Shown here in pieces: positions 8,276 through 14,462 of a stretch of DNA of 15,826 nt. The notes beneath the pieces are model-generated. The model saw nothing but the letters and a program-made list of their open reading frames with translations. It did not search any database and was not told where the DNA came from. The stretch spans positions 1 to 15,826 of the forward strand of contig CALLAV010000101.1 of the NCBI GenBank assembly GCA_938001995.1, in the 5' to 3' direction. The position numbers were made by a program, and so were the translations under genes. The first letter of the stretch is position 1. Each line of letters starts with the position of its first letter. The DNA comes from an uncultured Amylibacter sp. Lineage in GTDB: Bacteria > Pseudomonadota > Alphaproteobacteria > Rhodobacterales > Rhodobacteraceae.

Positions 8276-8313
8276 TCTGATAATTTGCGTTAGCGATAAC
8301 GTAAATTATCAGA
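8276..8313 (-). promoter_or_regulatory. 38-bp palindrome in the gap promoter/leader (LacI-type operator-like core)
   Basis: Seventeen-base arms (8276-8292 and 8297-8313) flank a GCGA centre with one mismatch (G8287 against T8302), pairable as G-U on the plus-strand copy and C-A on the minus-strand transcript. The core GTTA-GCGA-TAAC resembles operators of LacI-family regulators: GTTA half-sites and a central CpG. On the minus strand it overlaps a plausible -10 (TATCGC, 8293-8298), set 17 bases from a -35-like TTGAAC (8316-8321). The distal arm reaches the gap ribosome site. The symmetry is seen directly. An operator for a central-carbon repressor is inferred. A terminator for cobD is less likely because no U tract follows. 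Confidence 0.6.
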
Positions 8314-8343
8314 AGGTTCAACCGTCTTGCGACGCGTTTTAAT

Positions 8344-9291
8344 TCAAAGGAACCAGAATACGATTGCCAGCAGCCAGAAAGACCCTGCGAGGCCAAACCA
8401 ACTGCGGTTTAGGGCTTTGACGCTGTCGCGGATATCACCCGCGTTCAGATCGCGTTTGCCGCGGGAGTTGACGAACAGATCATCGCTCATTTTCCCGTCA
8501 TAGCTGCGTGGCCCTGCCAGTGCGACGTCAAGCACACCCGCCATCGCGCTTTCAGGCCAGCCAGCATTTGGCGAGCGGTGCAAATCGGCGTCTTCAAACA
8601 CAACATCAAGGGCAACGCGATCAAAATGCACGCCACAAATCAGGATCGCAGAAATGCGCGCAGGGAGCCAGTTGAGGATGTCGTCAAGTTTGGCAGCCGC
8701 AAAGCCGAACTCGGCGTATTCCTCGTTTTGATAGCCAATCATGCTGTCAGCTGTGTTGATCATTTTGTAAATTAAAATGCCCGGAATGCCGAGGATCAGG
8801 AACCAGAACACAGGGGCAACCACCCCGTCTGAGAAGTTTTCAGCCGCGCTTTCAATTGCGGCACGGGACACATCGGTTTCGGACATCTGCCCCGTGTCAC
8901 GGCCTACAATCATGGACACAGCGTTGCGCCCCTGCGGTAGGCCAGATTGCAGCGCGGTGGCCACCTCACGGACGTGATCGATCAGGCTGCGGTGTGCGAT
9001 CAGGACGGCGGCGATGATCACTTCGACAATGTTCACGGCATAGCCAAGATAGGGAATGTTGTTCAGTTTTTCGATAATCAGGCCCGGAATGAATGCGATC
9101 AAGACCATGACGGCCACGGCGACAAACCCTTTGACGCGGCGCTGATCACCTTTGTTCAACGTTTCATCAAGCCAATTCACCACGCGACCCATCAGGGTTG
9201 CAGGGTGCGGATAGCGATCCCAGACTTTTTCGGGTTCACCCATAAAGAAATCGAGCACGAGGGCCAAAAGGACCATCAAAAAGACGCTCAT
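8344..9291 (-). CDS. cobD: Adenosylcobinamide-phosphate synthase (CobD/CbiB)
   Basis: Membrane enzyme that attaches the aminopropanol (phosphate) arm to adenosylcobyric acid in cobalamin synthesis. It has 315 residues, normal for CbiB. The N-terminus shows the family block with LVLDFFMGEPEKVWDRYPHP followed by MGRVVNW. Later blocks include ESAAENFSDGVVAPVFW and NTADSMIGY, and several hydrophobic helices run along the protein. The ATG has GGAG 6 bases upstream, inside the end of cobC. Only three bases separate it from the cobC stop, so the two are co-transcribed and probably translationally coupled. That fits their consecutive roles in making and using the aminopropanol phosphate arm. Confidence 0.95.
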   Translation of the reverse strand: MSVFLMVLLALVLDFFMGEPEKVWDRYPHPATLMGRVVNWLDETLNKGDQRRVKGFVAVAVMVLIAFIPGLIIEKLNNIPYLGYAVNIVEVIIAAVLIAHRSLIDHVREVATALQSGLPQGRNAVSMIVGRDTGQMSETDVSRAAIESAAENFSDGVVAPVFWFLILGIPGILIYKMINTADSMIGYQNEEYAEFGFAAAKLDDILNWLPARISAILICGVHFDRVALDVVFEDADLHRSPNAGWPESAMAGVLDVALAGPRSYDGKMSDDLFVNSRGKRDLNAGDIRDSVKALNRSWFGLAGSFWLLAIVFWFL

Positions 9292-9294
9292 TGC

Positions 9295-10272
9295 TTACTC
9301 CAACACTTTTTCCACACGCGACCAGTGTGCTTCGGACGCAGGCAGACCCAAACGGATCATTGTGTCGGAATAGGGGAAAATCCGTGAAAGGATATGGGAG
9401 TTTGCGAGTTTTTCGAACCATGCTTGCGCGTTTGCCACATGGTAGCTGCGAAACAGCGTCGTGCCGCAGGGCGATACCGCGCCCGCTGCGGTCATGATCT
9501 GATCGAGACGGTTGGCATCAACACTAAGCTGTGTGCGGGTCGCTATTGCCCAATCTGTATCGCTCAGTGCGGAAGTCCCGATATGTTGTGCAGGGCCAGA
9601 GATCGCCCAAGGGCCTAGCATCTGTTCCAATTGCGCAATGGTATCAGGGCGCGCCGCTGCAAATCCAAGCCGTAAGCCAGCAAGGCCCCAAAATTTTCCA
9701 AGACCCTTGAGCACCACATACCCTGGCTTTGATGCGAGTTGAATGTGGGAATGTTCTGGCGTTGTGTCGCAAAAACTCTCGTCGATTATTGTTAAGGTTT
9801 TGTGGTTCGCAAGGATCATATCACGGGGCCACATACGGCCATCGGGGTTGTTAGGATGCACATAAACGTTGGTGTCCGACGCCGTGGTTTGTACATCCCA
9901 TCCAAACGCGGCAAAGCTGGCGGCGTGTTCGTTGTAGGTGGGTTGCGCGATTCCGACAGTGGCGGCGGGCGAGAGGCGCGGCAGGGCAGCGATCAGGGCG
10001 GACACGCCAGACGCAGCCGCGATATCCGCCTCTTTGGGAATGTCCCAAAACGCGCGGGCAGCGGATTTTAGCGCGGCTTGATCGCCGCTGTCGGGAAGCG
10101 CCTGCCAAAACCGTCTAGGAATATCAGGCAAAGGGTAAGGCGTGGGATTGATCCCCGTAGACAGATCAATCCAATCGTCTCGCATACCCCCAAATCGCGC
10201 AATAGCCGCATCTAAGCCGCCACCATGGTCCCGCGTGTTAGGACCAGAATTCTGTGGCACCGCGCCGTTCAT
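9295..10272 (-). CDS. cobC: Threonine-phosphate decarboxylase-like aminotransferase (CobC)
   Basis: Fold-type I PLP enzyme expected to decarboxylate threonine phosphate to aminopropanol phosphate for cobalamin synthesis. It has 325 residues with the ATG at 10272. Visible blocks are HGGGLDAA (16-23), DLSTGINP (36-43), HPNNPDG (139-145), DES (164-166) and GKFWGLAGLRLGF with the likely PLP lysine K193. The usual Ser three residues before that lysine is Gly (G190), a small departure. I chose ATG 10272 because it overlaps the TGA of the upstream DUF1636 gene as ATGA. A GTG 60 bases earlier would lie inside that gene. No strong ribosome site is visible, consistent with coupled re-initiation. Confidence 0.93.
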   Translation of the reverse strand: MNGAVPQNSGPNTRDHGGGLDAAIARFGGMRDDWIDLSTGINPTPYPLPDIPRRFWQALPDSGDQAALKSAARAFWDIPKEADIAAASGVSALIAALPRLSPAATVGIAQPTYNEHAASFAAFGWDVQTTASDTNVYVHPNNPDGRMWPRDMILANHKTLTIIDESFCDTTPEHSHIQLASKPGYVVLKGLGKFWGLAGLRLGFAAARPDTIAQLEQMLGPWAISGPAQHIGTSALSDTDWAIATRTQLSVDANRLDQIMTAAGAVSPCGTTLFRSYHVANAQAWFEKLANSHILSRIFPYSDTMIRLGLPASEAHWSRVEKVLE

Positions 10273-10643
10273 TCCGCGGTAGGTAGGGTCGGGATGCGTG
10301 ATACAAAGTGGCCTTTGACGGCTTTGGGCCACTCGCGGAAAGGCACTTGGCCCAATTCGGACGCCGCGTGTTTGCTGGCGTATTCCACGATTCCTTCTGC
10401 CGCGTCTGTGCCTGGCTCAAAGCGGCCCATCACATAGGTTAGCTTGCCTTCGGATTGAATTGCGATGTTACAGCCGTGCGAACAGCCCATCAGGCAGGAA
10501 TGACGACGTGTTGTGACTGTATCCACACCTTCCGCCGCTTTTTCGACCTCGGAGGCGAGGCGTTCGCCGTCTGTTTGGGGCTGTTTGTCTGCGTCCCAGC
10601 CTTCAAGTTTGCAAGTGTCGCAGATTGTAATTGTCGTTGTCAT
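10269..10643 (-). CDS. DUF1636 family Cys-rich, ferredoxin-like protein
   Basis: A 124-residue protein with the ATG at 10643, first of the DUF1636-cobC-cobD unit. Cysteines C8 and C11 (CDTC) and C50, C54 and C58 (CLMGCSHGC) are arranged like a thioredoxin-like [2Fe-2S] ferredoxin or another metal site. DUF1636 genes are repeatedly found among cobalamin genes in this group, so a redox or metal-handling role for corrinoid synthesis is inferred. The exact function is unknown. An upstream in-frame TTG at 10721 would add 26 residues, but family members start near MTTT. The ribosome site is weak (GAAAGA). No cobalamin riboswitch is visible in the 160-base upstream region. Confidence 0.85.
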   Translation of the reverse strand: MTTTITICDTCKLEGWDADKQPQTDGERLASEVEKAAEGVDTVTTRRHSCLMGCSHGCNIAIQSEGKLTYVMGRFEPGTDAAEGIVEYASKHAASELGQVPFREWPKAVKGHFVSRIPTLPTAE

Positions 10644-10704
10644 AGCGGTCTTTCGTGAAGCGAGGAGTGTGCCATTCAGCAGGTTTTCGCTCGTTTCATC
10701 ACCA

Positions 10705-10723
10705 AATTGAGGAAAATTCAATT
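10705..10723. repeat. Short palindrome in the divergent DUF1636/receiver intergenic region
   Basis: AATTGA (10705-10710) and TCAATT (10718-10723) form a perfect 6-base inverted repeat with 7 bases between, inside the AT-rich control region shared by two divergent genes. An operator is possible, but the match is short and could be chance. Confidence 0.3.
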
Positions 10724-10746
10724 GTTAATCGGAGGGGCCCTGTTTG

Positions 10747-10761
10747 TTAAGACTTTGTTAA
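10747..10761 (+). promoter_or_regulatory. Perfect CtrA box (TTAA-N7-TTAA)
   Basis: TTAA (10747-10750), seven bases, TTAA (10758-10761) is an exact match to the CtrA full-site consensus. It sits in two direct copies of TTTGTTAAGA starting 11 bases apart (10743 and 10754), with a further TTAA at 10725-10728. It lies about 40 bases before the receiver gene start, where CtrA replaces or overlaps the -35 element. It is the only full site I found in the window. Confidence 0.7.
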
Positions 10762-10804
10762 GAAAATAAGCAGAGGTATGAGCGCGGGACGAGGAGTGAT
10801 GATG

Positions 10805-11176
10805 ATGAATATTTTGGTGATCGAGTCCGACATCGCACTGGGCCAAATCTGGTGCCGCCATCTGGAAAGATTAGACAACAAAACGAAGCTGGCAGCAGAT
10901 GAAAAGCAGGCCATTGATATGCTCCGGTTTGAGCCGTTCGACGTGCTGGTGTTGGATATTTCCACCGAAAACGCGAGCGTTTTGGCGATTAGTGATTTTG
11001 CCACGTATCGCAATCCAGATGTGGCAATCATCGTTGTGACCGCGAACAGTTTCTTTTCAGATGGGTCGATCTTTGAACTGATCCCGAACGCACGCGGATA
11101 TCTACACACACCTGTGCAACCTGATGATCTGGCAGCGCTCGTGGAACACTATGGGCGGACGTCTGTTCCTGCCTAA
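10805..11176 (+). CDS. Single-domain receiver-like protein with degenerate active site
   Basis: A 123-residue CheY-like domain with no output domain. The start MNILVIESD gives E7 at the acidic pocket, but the second acidic position is S8. The phosphoacceptor candidate is D51 (LVLDIS) and the switch residue T79 (VVTAN). The lysine that normally precedes the cis-proline in YLxKP is replaced (YLHTP, T102). SFFSDGSIF near 82-90 is distinctive of a roseobacter group of such proteins, as I recall it. Three ATGs lie close together (10799, 10802, 10805); GAGGAG at 10791-10796 suits 10805 best. The missing lysine suggests altered or absent phosphorylation signalling. A CtrA box upstream suggests control by the CtrA cell-cycle/motility regulon. 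Confidence 0.85.
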   Translation: MNILVIESDIALGQIWCRHLERLDNKTKLAADEKQAIDMLRFEPFDVLVLDISTENASVLAISDFATYRNPDVAIIVVTANSFFSDGSIFELIPNARGYLHTPVQPDDLAALVEHYGRTSVPA

Positions 11177-11976
11177 TTCTTAATGAATTTAGCGCCTATT
11201 GTGCTGCGTTCACCGCCCACTTGGATGCGTTTGCGCCCTGATGTAGCTGTTTTGGGGATGGCACGTAGGGCGCGCTTTAGGGTGGCAATGTTATTGGACA
11301 ATTCCATGCCGTAGGCCACTGTTTCCCCATTCGCTTTGCTACCCGATGATACCAGCGTTACGATGCGCGCGCGCGATCCCTCTTTTACGAAAACGGGTGC
11401 GCCAGAAGACCCAAAAGTGACGTTGCAATTGAACGCAATCAAGCCTTGACCGCGGCCAAGCACGTCGCATTGACGCTGCCATGACAAAACGTCTTGGCGA
11501 CCACGTCCATAGGACACCACGCTAACAGAGTTGCCTTGGCGGATGCCTGAATGGATTGCAAACGGCGCGGCGTCAAAGGTGGAAATCGGTTTGTCGAGCT
11601 TTATCAACGCCACATCAAAGCGCACGTTTTGCGCGCTTACACCGCGTTTTGGTGCATAATTTTCGTGGGCAACAACCTGAGCACCTGTGCGCTGCGCGAT
11701 GGATATGCCGTTGCGCAAACCTGCGGAGAACTGAAATTGATTGGCAGGCTTCAGGTGGCCCGTTTCACGGTCATAAACGCAATGTGCGGCCGTCAAAACA
11801 AGGTCAGAGGCGATCAGAACCCCAGTGCAAGAACTCCCAGCTGAATCAATACGGCCAACGGCCTCCCATCCATACAGATCGTCGCGATCGGTCAAAGGGA
11901 TCAACCCGCTGGTGTTTGCACCAGAGGCAGAGAACAGCAAGGCGAGGGCGGCAAGGGCAGATTTAGGAAGTCGCAT
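11173..11976 (-). CDS. Secreted trypsin-like serine protease (S1/V8 type)
   Basis: A 267-residue exported protease. An N-terminal signal peptide spans about 1-20. The catalytic triad is complete: H65 in LTAAHC, D121 in FDVALIKLD, and S191 in GSSGAPV. Paired cysteines C50/C66 and C170/C184 could form disulfides, as expected for a periplasmic or extracellular enzyme. A basic tail of about 30 residues follows the domain. Substrates cannot be read from sequence. No usable Shine-Dalgarno site precedes the ATG, because that place is taken by a perfect inverted repeat at 11979-12007. The TAG stop overlaps the TAA of the convergent receiver gene by four bases. Confidence 0.92.
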   Translation of the reverse strand: MRLPKSALAALALLFSASGANTSGLIPLTDRDDLYGWEAVGRIDSAGSSCTGVLIASDLVLTAAHCVYDRETGHLKPANQFQFSAGLRNGISIAQRTGAQVVAHENYAPKRGVSAQNVRFDVALIKLDKPISTFDAAPFAIHSGIRQGNSVSVVSYGRGRQDVLSWQRQCDVLGRGQGLIAFNCNVTFGSSGAPVFVKEGSRARIVTLVSSGSKANGETVAYGMELSNNIATLKRALRAIPKTATSGRKRIQVGGERSTIGAKFIKN

Positions 11977-11978
11977 AG

Positions 11979-12007
11979 GGATCGGTCCAATAAGTTTGGA
12001 CCGATCC
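11979..12007 (-). promoter_or_regulatory. Perfect 12-bp inverted repeat immediately before the protease start
   Basis: GGATCGGTCCAA (11979-11990) and TTGGACCGATCC (11996-12007) are exact complements around a 5-base centre. On the minus strand the repeat ends two bases before the protease ATG and begins 21 bases past the stop of the upstream reductase gene. No U tract follows, so it is a poor intrinsic terminator. It could be a dimeric repressor operator over a promoter giving a nearly leaderless mRNA, or an RNA hairpin blocking initiation. Confidence 0.65.
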
Positions 12008-12028
12008 TGCCAGTAGAAATAGGCGAGA

Positions 12029-13006
12029 TTATGACCCGCGTCCGTGCGGCTCCATCCAGTCGATCACAGGATTGATTGGGATGATACGATTGGGGTTAAT
12101 CGTTTCGTGGCTGTAATGGTAATGCCGCACGATATGCCCAAAGTCACAAGTGCCTGCTATGCCGTCCATCTGATACAGTTCACGCGTGTAGGCCCAAAGG
12201 TTCGGCAAATCCATTACCCGTGACCGATTGCATTTGAAATGCAGATGATAGACCAGATCGAACCGCACAAGCGTTGTGAACAGCCGCCAATCCGCTTCTG
12301 TCAATGCGTCGCCCATCAGGTATCGGTTGTTGGATAGGCGCTCCTCTAACCAATCCATTGTCTCAAACAGTTTGGTCACCGCATCGGTGTAGGCGTCTTG
12401 CGCCGTGGCAAAGCCCGACTTGTACACGCCGTTGTTAAGAGTGTGATAGATCGGCTCGTTTACAGACTCGATATCGTCGCGCATGGCTTCGGGCCAGTAA
12501 TCCGCCGTGTTTCCCGTTATCCCGTCGAATGCCGAATTGAACATACGGATAATTTCAGAGGACTCGTTAGACACAATGCTGTTTGTGTGTTTGTCCCAAA
12601 GGATCGGTACAGTCACACGCGATGTAACCTTCGGGTCGGCTTTTTGGTAGATCTGATAGGCATGGGTTGACCCAAACAGGCTGTCCCCTTGCGCGGCGCC
12701 GTCGTCGGTTTCAAAGGTCCAGCCTTGGTCCAACATATCAGGGTGAACTACGTCTACGGTTATGTGATCAACCAGCCCTTTGAGTTGGCGAAAAATCAAT
12801 GTGCGATGCGCCCAAGGGCAAGCCAGTGAAACGTAAAGATGATACCGCCCAGTTTCCGTTTTGAACCCTGCCTTGCCAGTAGGGCCAGCAGCCCCATCCA
12901 CCGTGATCCAGTTGCGAAAGCTCGCGTCTTGGCGCACGAATTTGCCGCCAGTGGATTTCGTGTCATACCATTCTGTGGACCACTGCCCGTCGATTAGTCT
13001 ACCCAT
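12029..13006 (-). CDS. Glutathionyl-hydroquinone reductase (xi-class GST, YqjG/PcpF/ECM4 type)
   Basis: Cytoplasmic thiol enzyme that removes glutathione from glutathionyl-hydroquinones. It has 325 residues, the usual length. The thioredoxin-like N-domain carries the catalytic motif SLACPWAHR with C63. VPILWDK and NESSEIIRMFN (the cis-Pro and glutathione-binding part) follow. The C-terminal helical domain contains WLEERLSNNRYLMGD, LTEADWRLFTTLVRFD and the xi-class ending HYHYSHETINPNRIIP. The ATG has AGGAG 8 bases upstream, which lies within a short palindrome GGAGTACTCC (13009-13018). The physiological substrate could be quinones from aromatic breakdown or oxidative damage. No adjacent quinone pathway is evident. 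Confidence 0.93.
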   Translation of the reverse strand: MGRLIDGQWSTEWYDTKSTGGKFVRQDASFRNWITVDGAAGPTGKAGFKTETGRYHLYVSLACPWAHRTLIFRQLKGLVDHITVDVVHPDMLDQGWTFETDDGAAQGDSLFGSTHAYQIYQKADPKVTSRVTVPILWDKHTNSIVSNESSEIIRMFNSAFDGITGNTADYWPEAMRDDIESVNEPIYHTLNNGVYKSGFATAQDAYTDAVTKLFETMDWLEERLSNNRYLMGDALTEADWRLFTTLVRFDLVYHLHFKCNRSRVMDLPNLWAYTRELYQMDGIAGTCDFGHIVRHYHYSHETINPNRIIPINPVIDWMEPHGRGS

Positions 13007-13113
13007 TCGGAGTACTCCTGTCTGTGTTCACATCAAACCTATCAGACACTGATTTGTGCGTCAGCGTAGTCTTGCGGTTTGCAGTGTTGCACAGGGGCGA
13101 ACAGCCAATTCTA

Positions 13114-13141
13114 TTGAAACGCTAAGGGTGCGAGCTAGGTA
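13114..13141 (+). promoter_or_regulatory. Candidate promoter for the MBL/dioxygenase-like/cytochrome cluster
   Basis: TTGAAA (13114-13119) is five of six to the -35 consensus and is followed after 16 bases by TAGGTA (13136-13141), a weak -10. It would start transcription about 30 bases before the metallo-beta-lactamase-fold gene. It is the best pair in this 167-base divergent region, but weak on its own. Confidence 0.3.
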
Positions 13142-13173
13142 TTTCGGCAACCACAAACCCAACGGAGAGACTC

Positions 13174-13947
13174 ATGGAACAGACAAGACGCAACTTTTTA
13201 ATGTCAGGCGCAGCGATCACAGGCAGCGTTGTGATGTTGCCGTATGCAGTGAACGCCGCTGGTCACGCGGCGAATGAATTCAAAGTTCCAGGCGGGACGA
13301 TGTCTGTCCACCCTGTCGCTCATGCTTCGGTGGTTTTAAAAACGCCAAAGGGCGTGATTTACGTCGATCCTGTGGGCAATCCAGTCAGCTATGCTGGTTT
13401 GGACAAACCTGATTTCATCCTGATCACGCATCACCACGGCGACCATTTGGACGCGGCGACTCTGTTTGCTATTGCAGGTGAAAACACGACGATGATGGTA
13501 AACCCAGAGGTGATGAATAAGCTGCCAGATGAGCTGAAGTCCAAAGCGACCGTTTTGAAAAACGGTGACACGGGGGAATGGAATGGCATCGGCATTGAGG
13601 CGATCCCAGCCTATAACATTTCTGAGGATCGGTTGAAGTTCCACCCAAAGGGGCGCGACAATGGCTATGTGCTGAATATGGATGGGTTCCGCGTTTATCT
13701 TTCTGGCGACACAGAAGACATTCCTGAAATGCGCGCTCTCAAAGACATTGATTTGGCGTTTGTTTGTATGAACTTGCCGTTTACGATGGATGTCGAAGCG
13801 GCGGCCTCTGCTGTTGCAGAGTTCAAACCGACCTATGTCTATCCCTACCATTATCGAGGTCGCGATGGCGGCACGCAGGACCCTGCCGAATTCGCAAAAC
13901 TGATCGGCGACGCGGTCGAGGTGAAGATGGGCGATTGGTACGCTTAA
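13174..13947 (+). CDS. Tat-exported metallo-beta-lactamase-fold hydrolase (UlaG-like)
   Basis: A 257-residue protein. The N-terminus has a twin-arginine motif (TRRNFLMSG, residues 4-12) and a hydrophobic stretch ending near AVNAAGHA at about residue 32, so export in folded, metal-loaded form is expected. The MBL motif THHHGDHLD gives H86, H88, D90 and H91. Further probable ligands are D179 (SGDTED) and H226 (PYHYRG). This pattern fits the UlaG-like MBL subgroup. Its substrate is not known. The ATG has GGAGAG 4 bases upstream. It heads a tight same-strand cluster: 22 bases to the dioxygenase-like gene and then 7 to the membrane cytochrome gene. That spacing suggests one transcript. Confidence 0.88.
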   Translation: MEQTRRNFLMSGAAITGSVVMLPYAVNAAGHAANEFKVPGGTMSVHPVAHASVVLKTPKGVIYVDPVGNPVSYAGLDKPDFILITHHHGDHLDAATLFAIAGENTTMMVNPEVMNKLPDELKSKATVLKNGDTGEWNGIGIEAIPAYNISEDRLKFHPKGRDNGYVLNMDGFRVYLSGDTEDIPEMRALKDIDLAFVCMNLPFTMDVEAAASAVAEFKPTYVYPYHYRGRDGGTQDPAEFAKLIGDAVEVKMGDWYA

Positions 13948-13969
13948 CACCCAAGGAGGTTTTCGCACG

Positions 13970-14455
13970 ATGCCTAGTTTTTTGACACGTAGGAAAGTGC
14001 TGCGCACCGCGAGTGCGGGGGCCTTAACGGGGGCGATGGGATTGCTGTCGCCCGCCACGGCGCAGTCTCTTGCGCCGACCAAATCCATGCGGGGCGGATC
14101 CAATAACTATCGCCCCGGCGCGCCCATTGTAGAACGGATTGGTGGCGGTGGTTTTTGGATGAGCGGAACTGTGCGTCGTGCCAGCGATGGTGCTCCGCTA
14201 GCGGGTCAACGCATCCAAATCTGGGCGCATACGACCGAAGGACACGAACGGGATGAACGCAGTCACGGTGCAACCTTGACGGATGAAAACCGTGTTTACC
14301 GCTTGGAAACGCCACAGATCGTGCCTGCCTTTGGTCAGGCACATGCGCATTTGGCATACGACAGTGACGAATTTGAAACCGTATTTTTGCGCCCGATTAT
14401 GGCGTCATCCAAAGACACGTCGCTTGAGGCGCATTTCGTTTTAGCGCCTGCCTGA
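13970..14455 (+). CDS. Tat-exported intradiol-dioxygenase-like beta-sandwich protein, iron Tyr ligands apparently lacking
   Basis: A 161-residue protein. A Tat signal (LTRRKVLRTAS, residues 5-15) is followed by a hydrophobic stretch ending at ATAQS (29-33). The mature part resembles the core of intradiol ring-cleavage dioxygenases: GTVRRASDGAPLAGQRIQIW at 66-85, a TDENRVYRLET strand at 104-114 and an AHAHLAY strand at 124-130. H125 and H127 match the family His-x-His iron ligands. The two Tyr ligands of catechol/protocatechuate enzymes have no clear counterpart: the WHAxxxGxY block reads WAHTTEGHERD, and the Tyr before the His pair aligns with F121. It may bind a metal differently or not be a dioxygenase. 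It has a perfect AAGGAGGT ribosome site 9 bases before the ATG. Confidence 0.75.
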   Translation: MPSFLTRRKVLRTASAGALTGAMGLLSPATAQSLAPTKSMRGGSNNYRPGAPIVERIGGGGFWMSGTVRRASDGAPLAGQRIQIWAHTTEGHERDERSHGATLTDENRVYRLETPQIVPAFGQAHAHLAYDSDEFETVFLRPIMASSKDTSLEAHFVLAPA

Positions 14456-14462
14456 CGGTGAC

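Noticed and set aside
7267..10272. gap as the last gene of the cob operon
   Set aside because: It is on the same strand but separated by 78 bases holding its own promoter-like elements and palindrome; read-through remains possible, but a shared function is not indicated.
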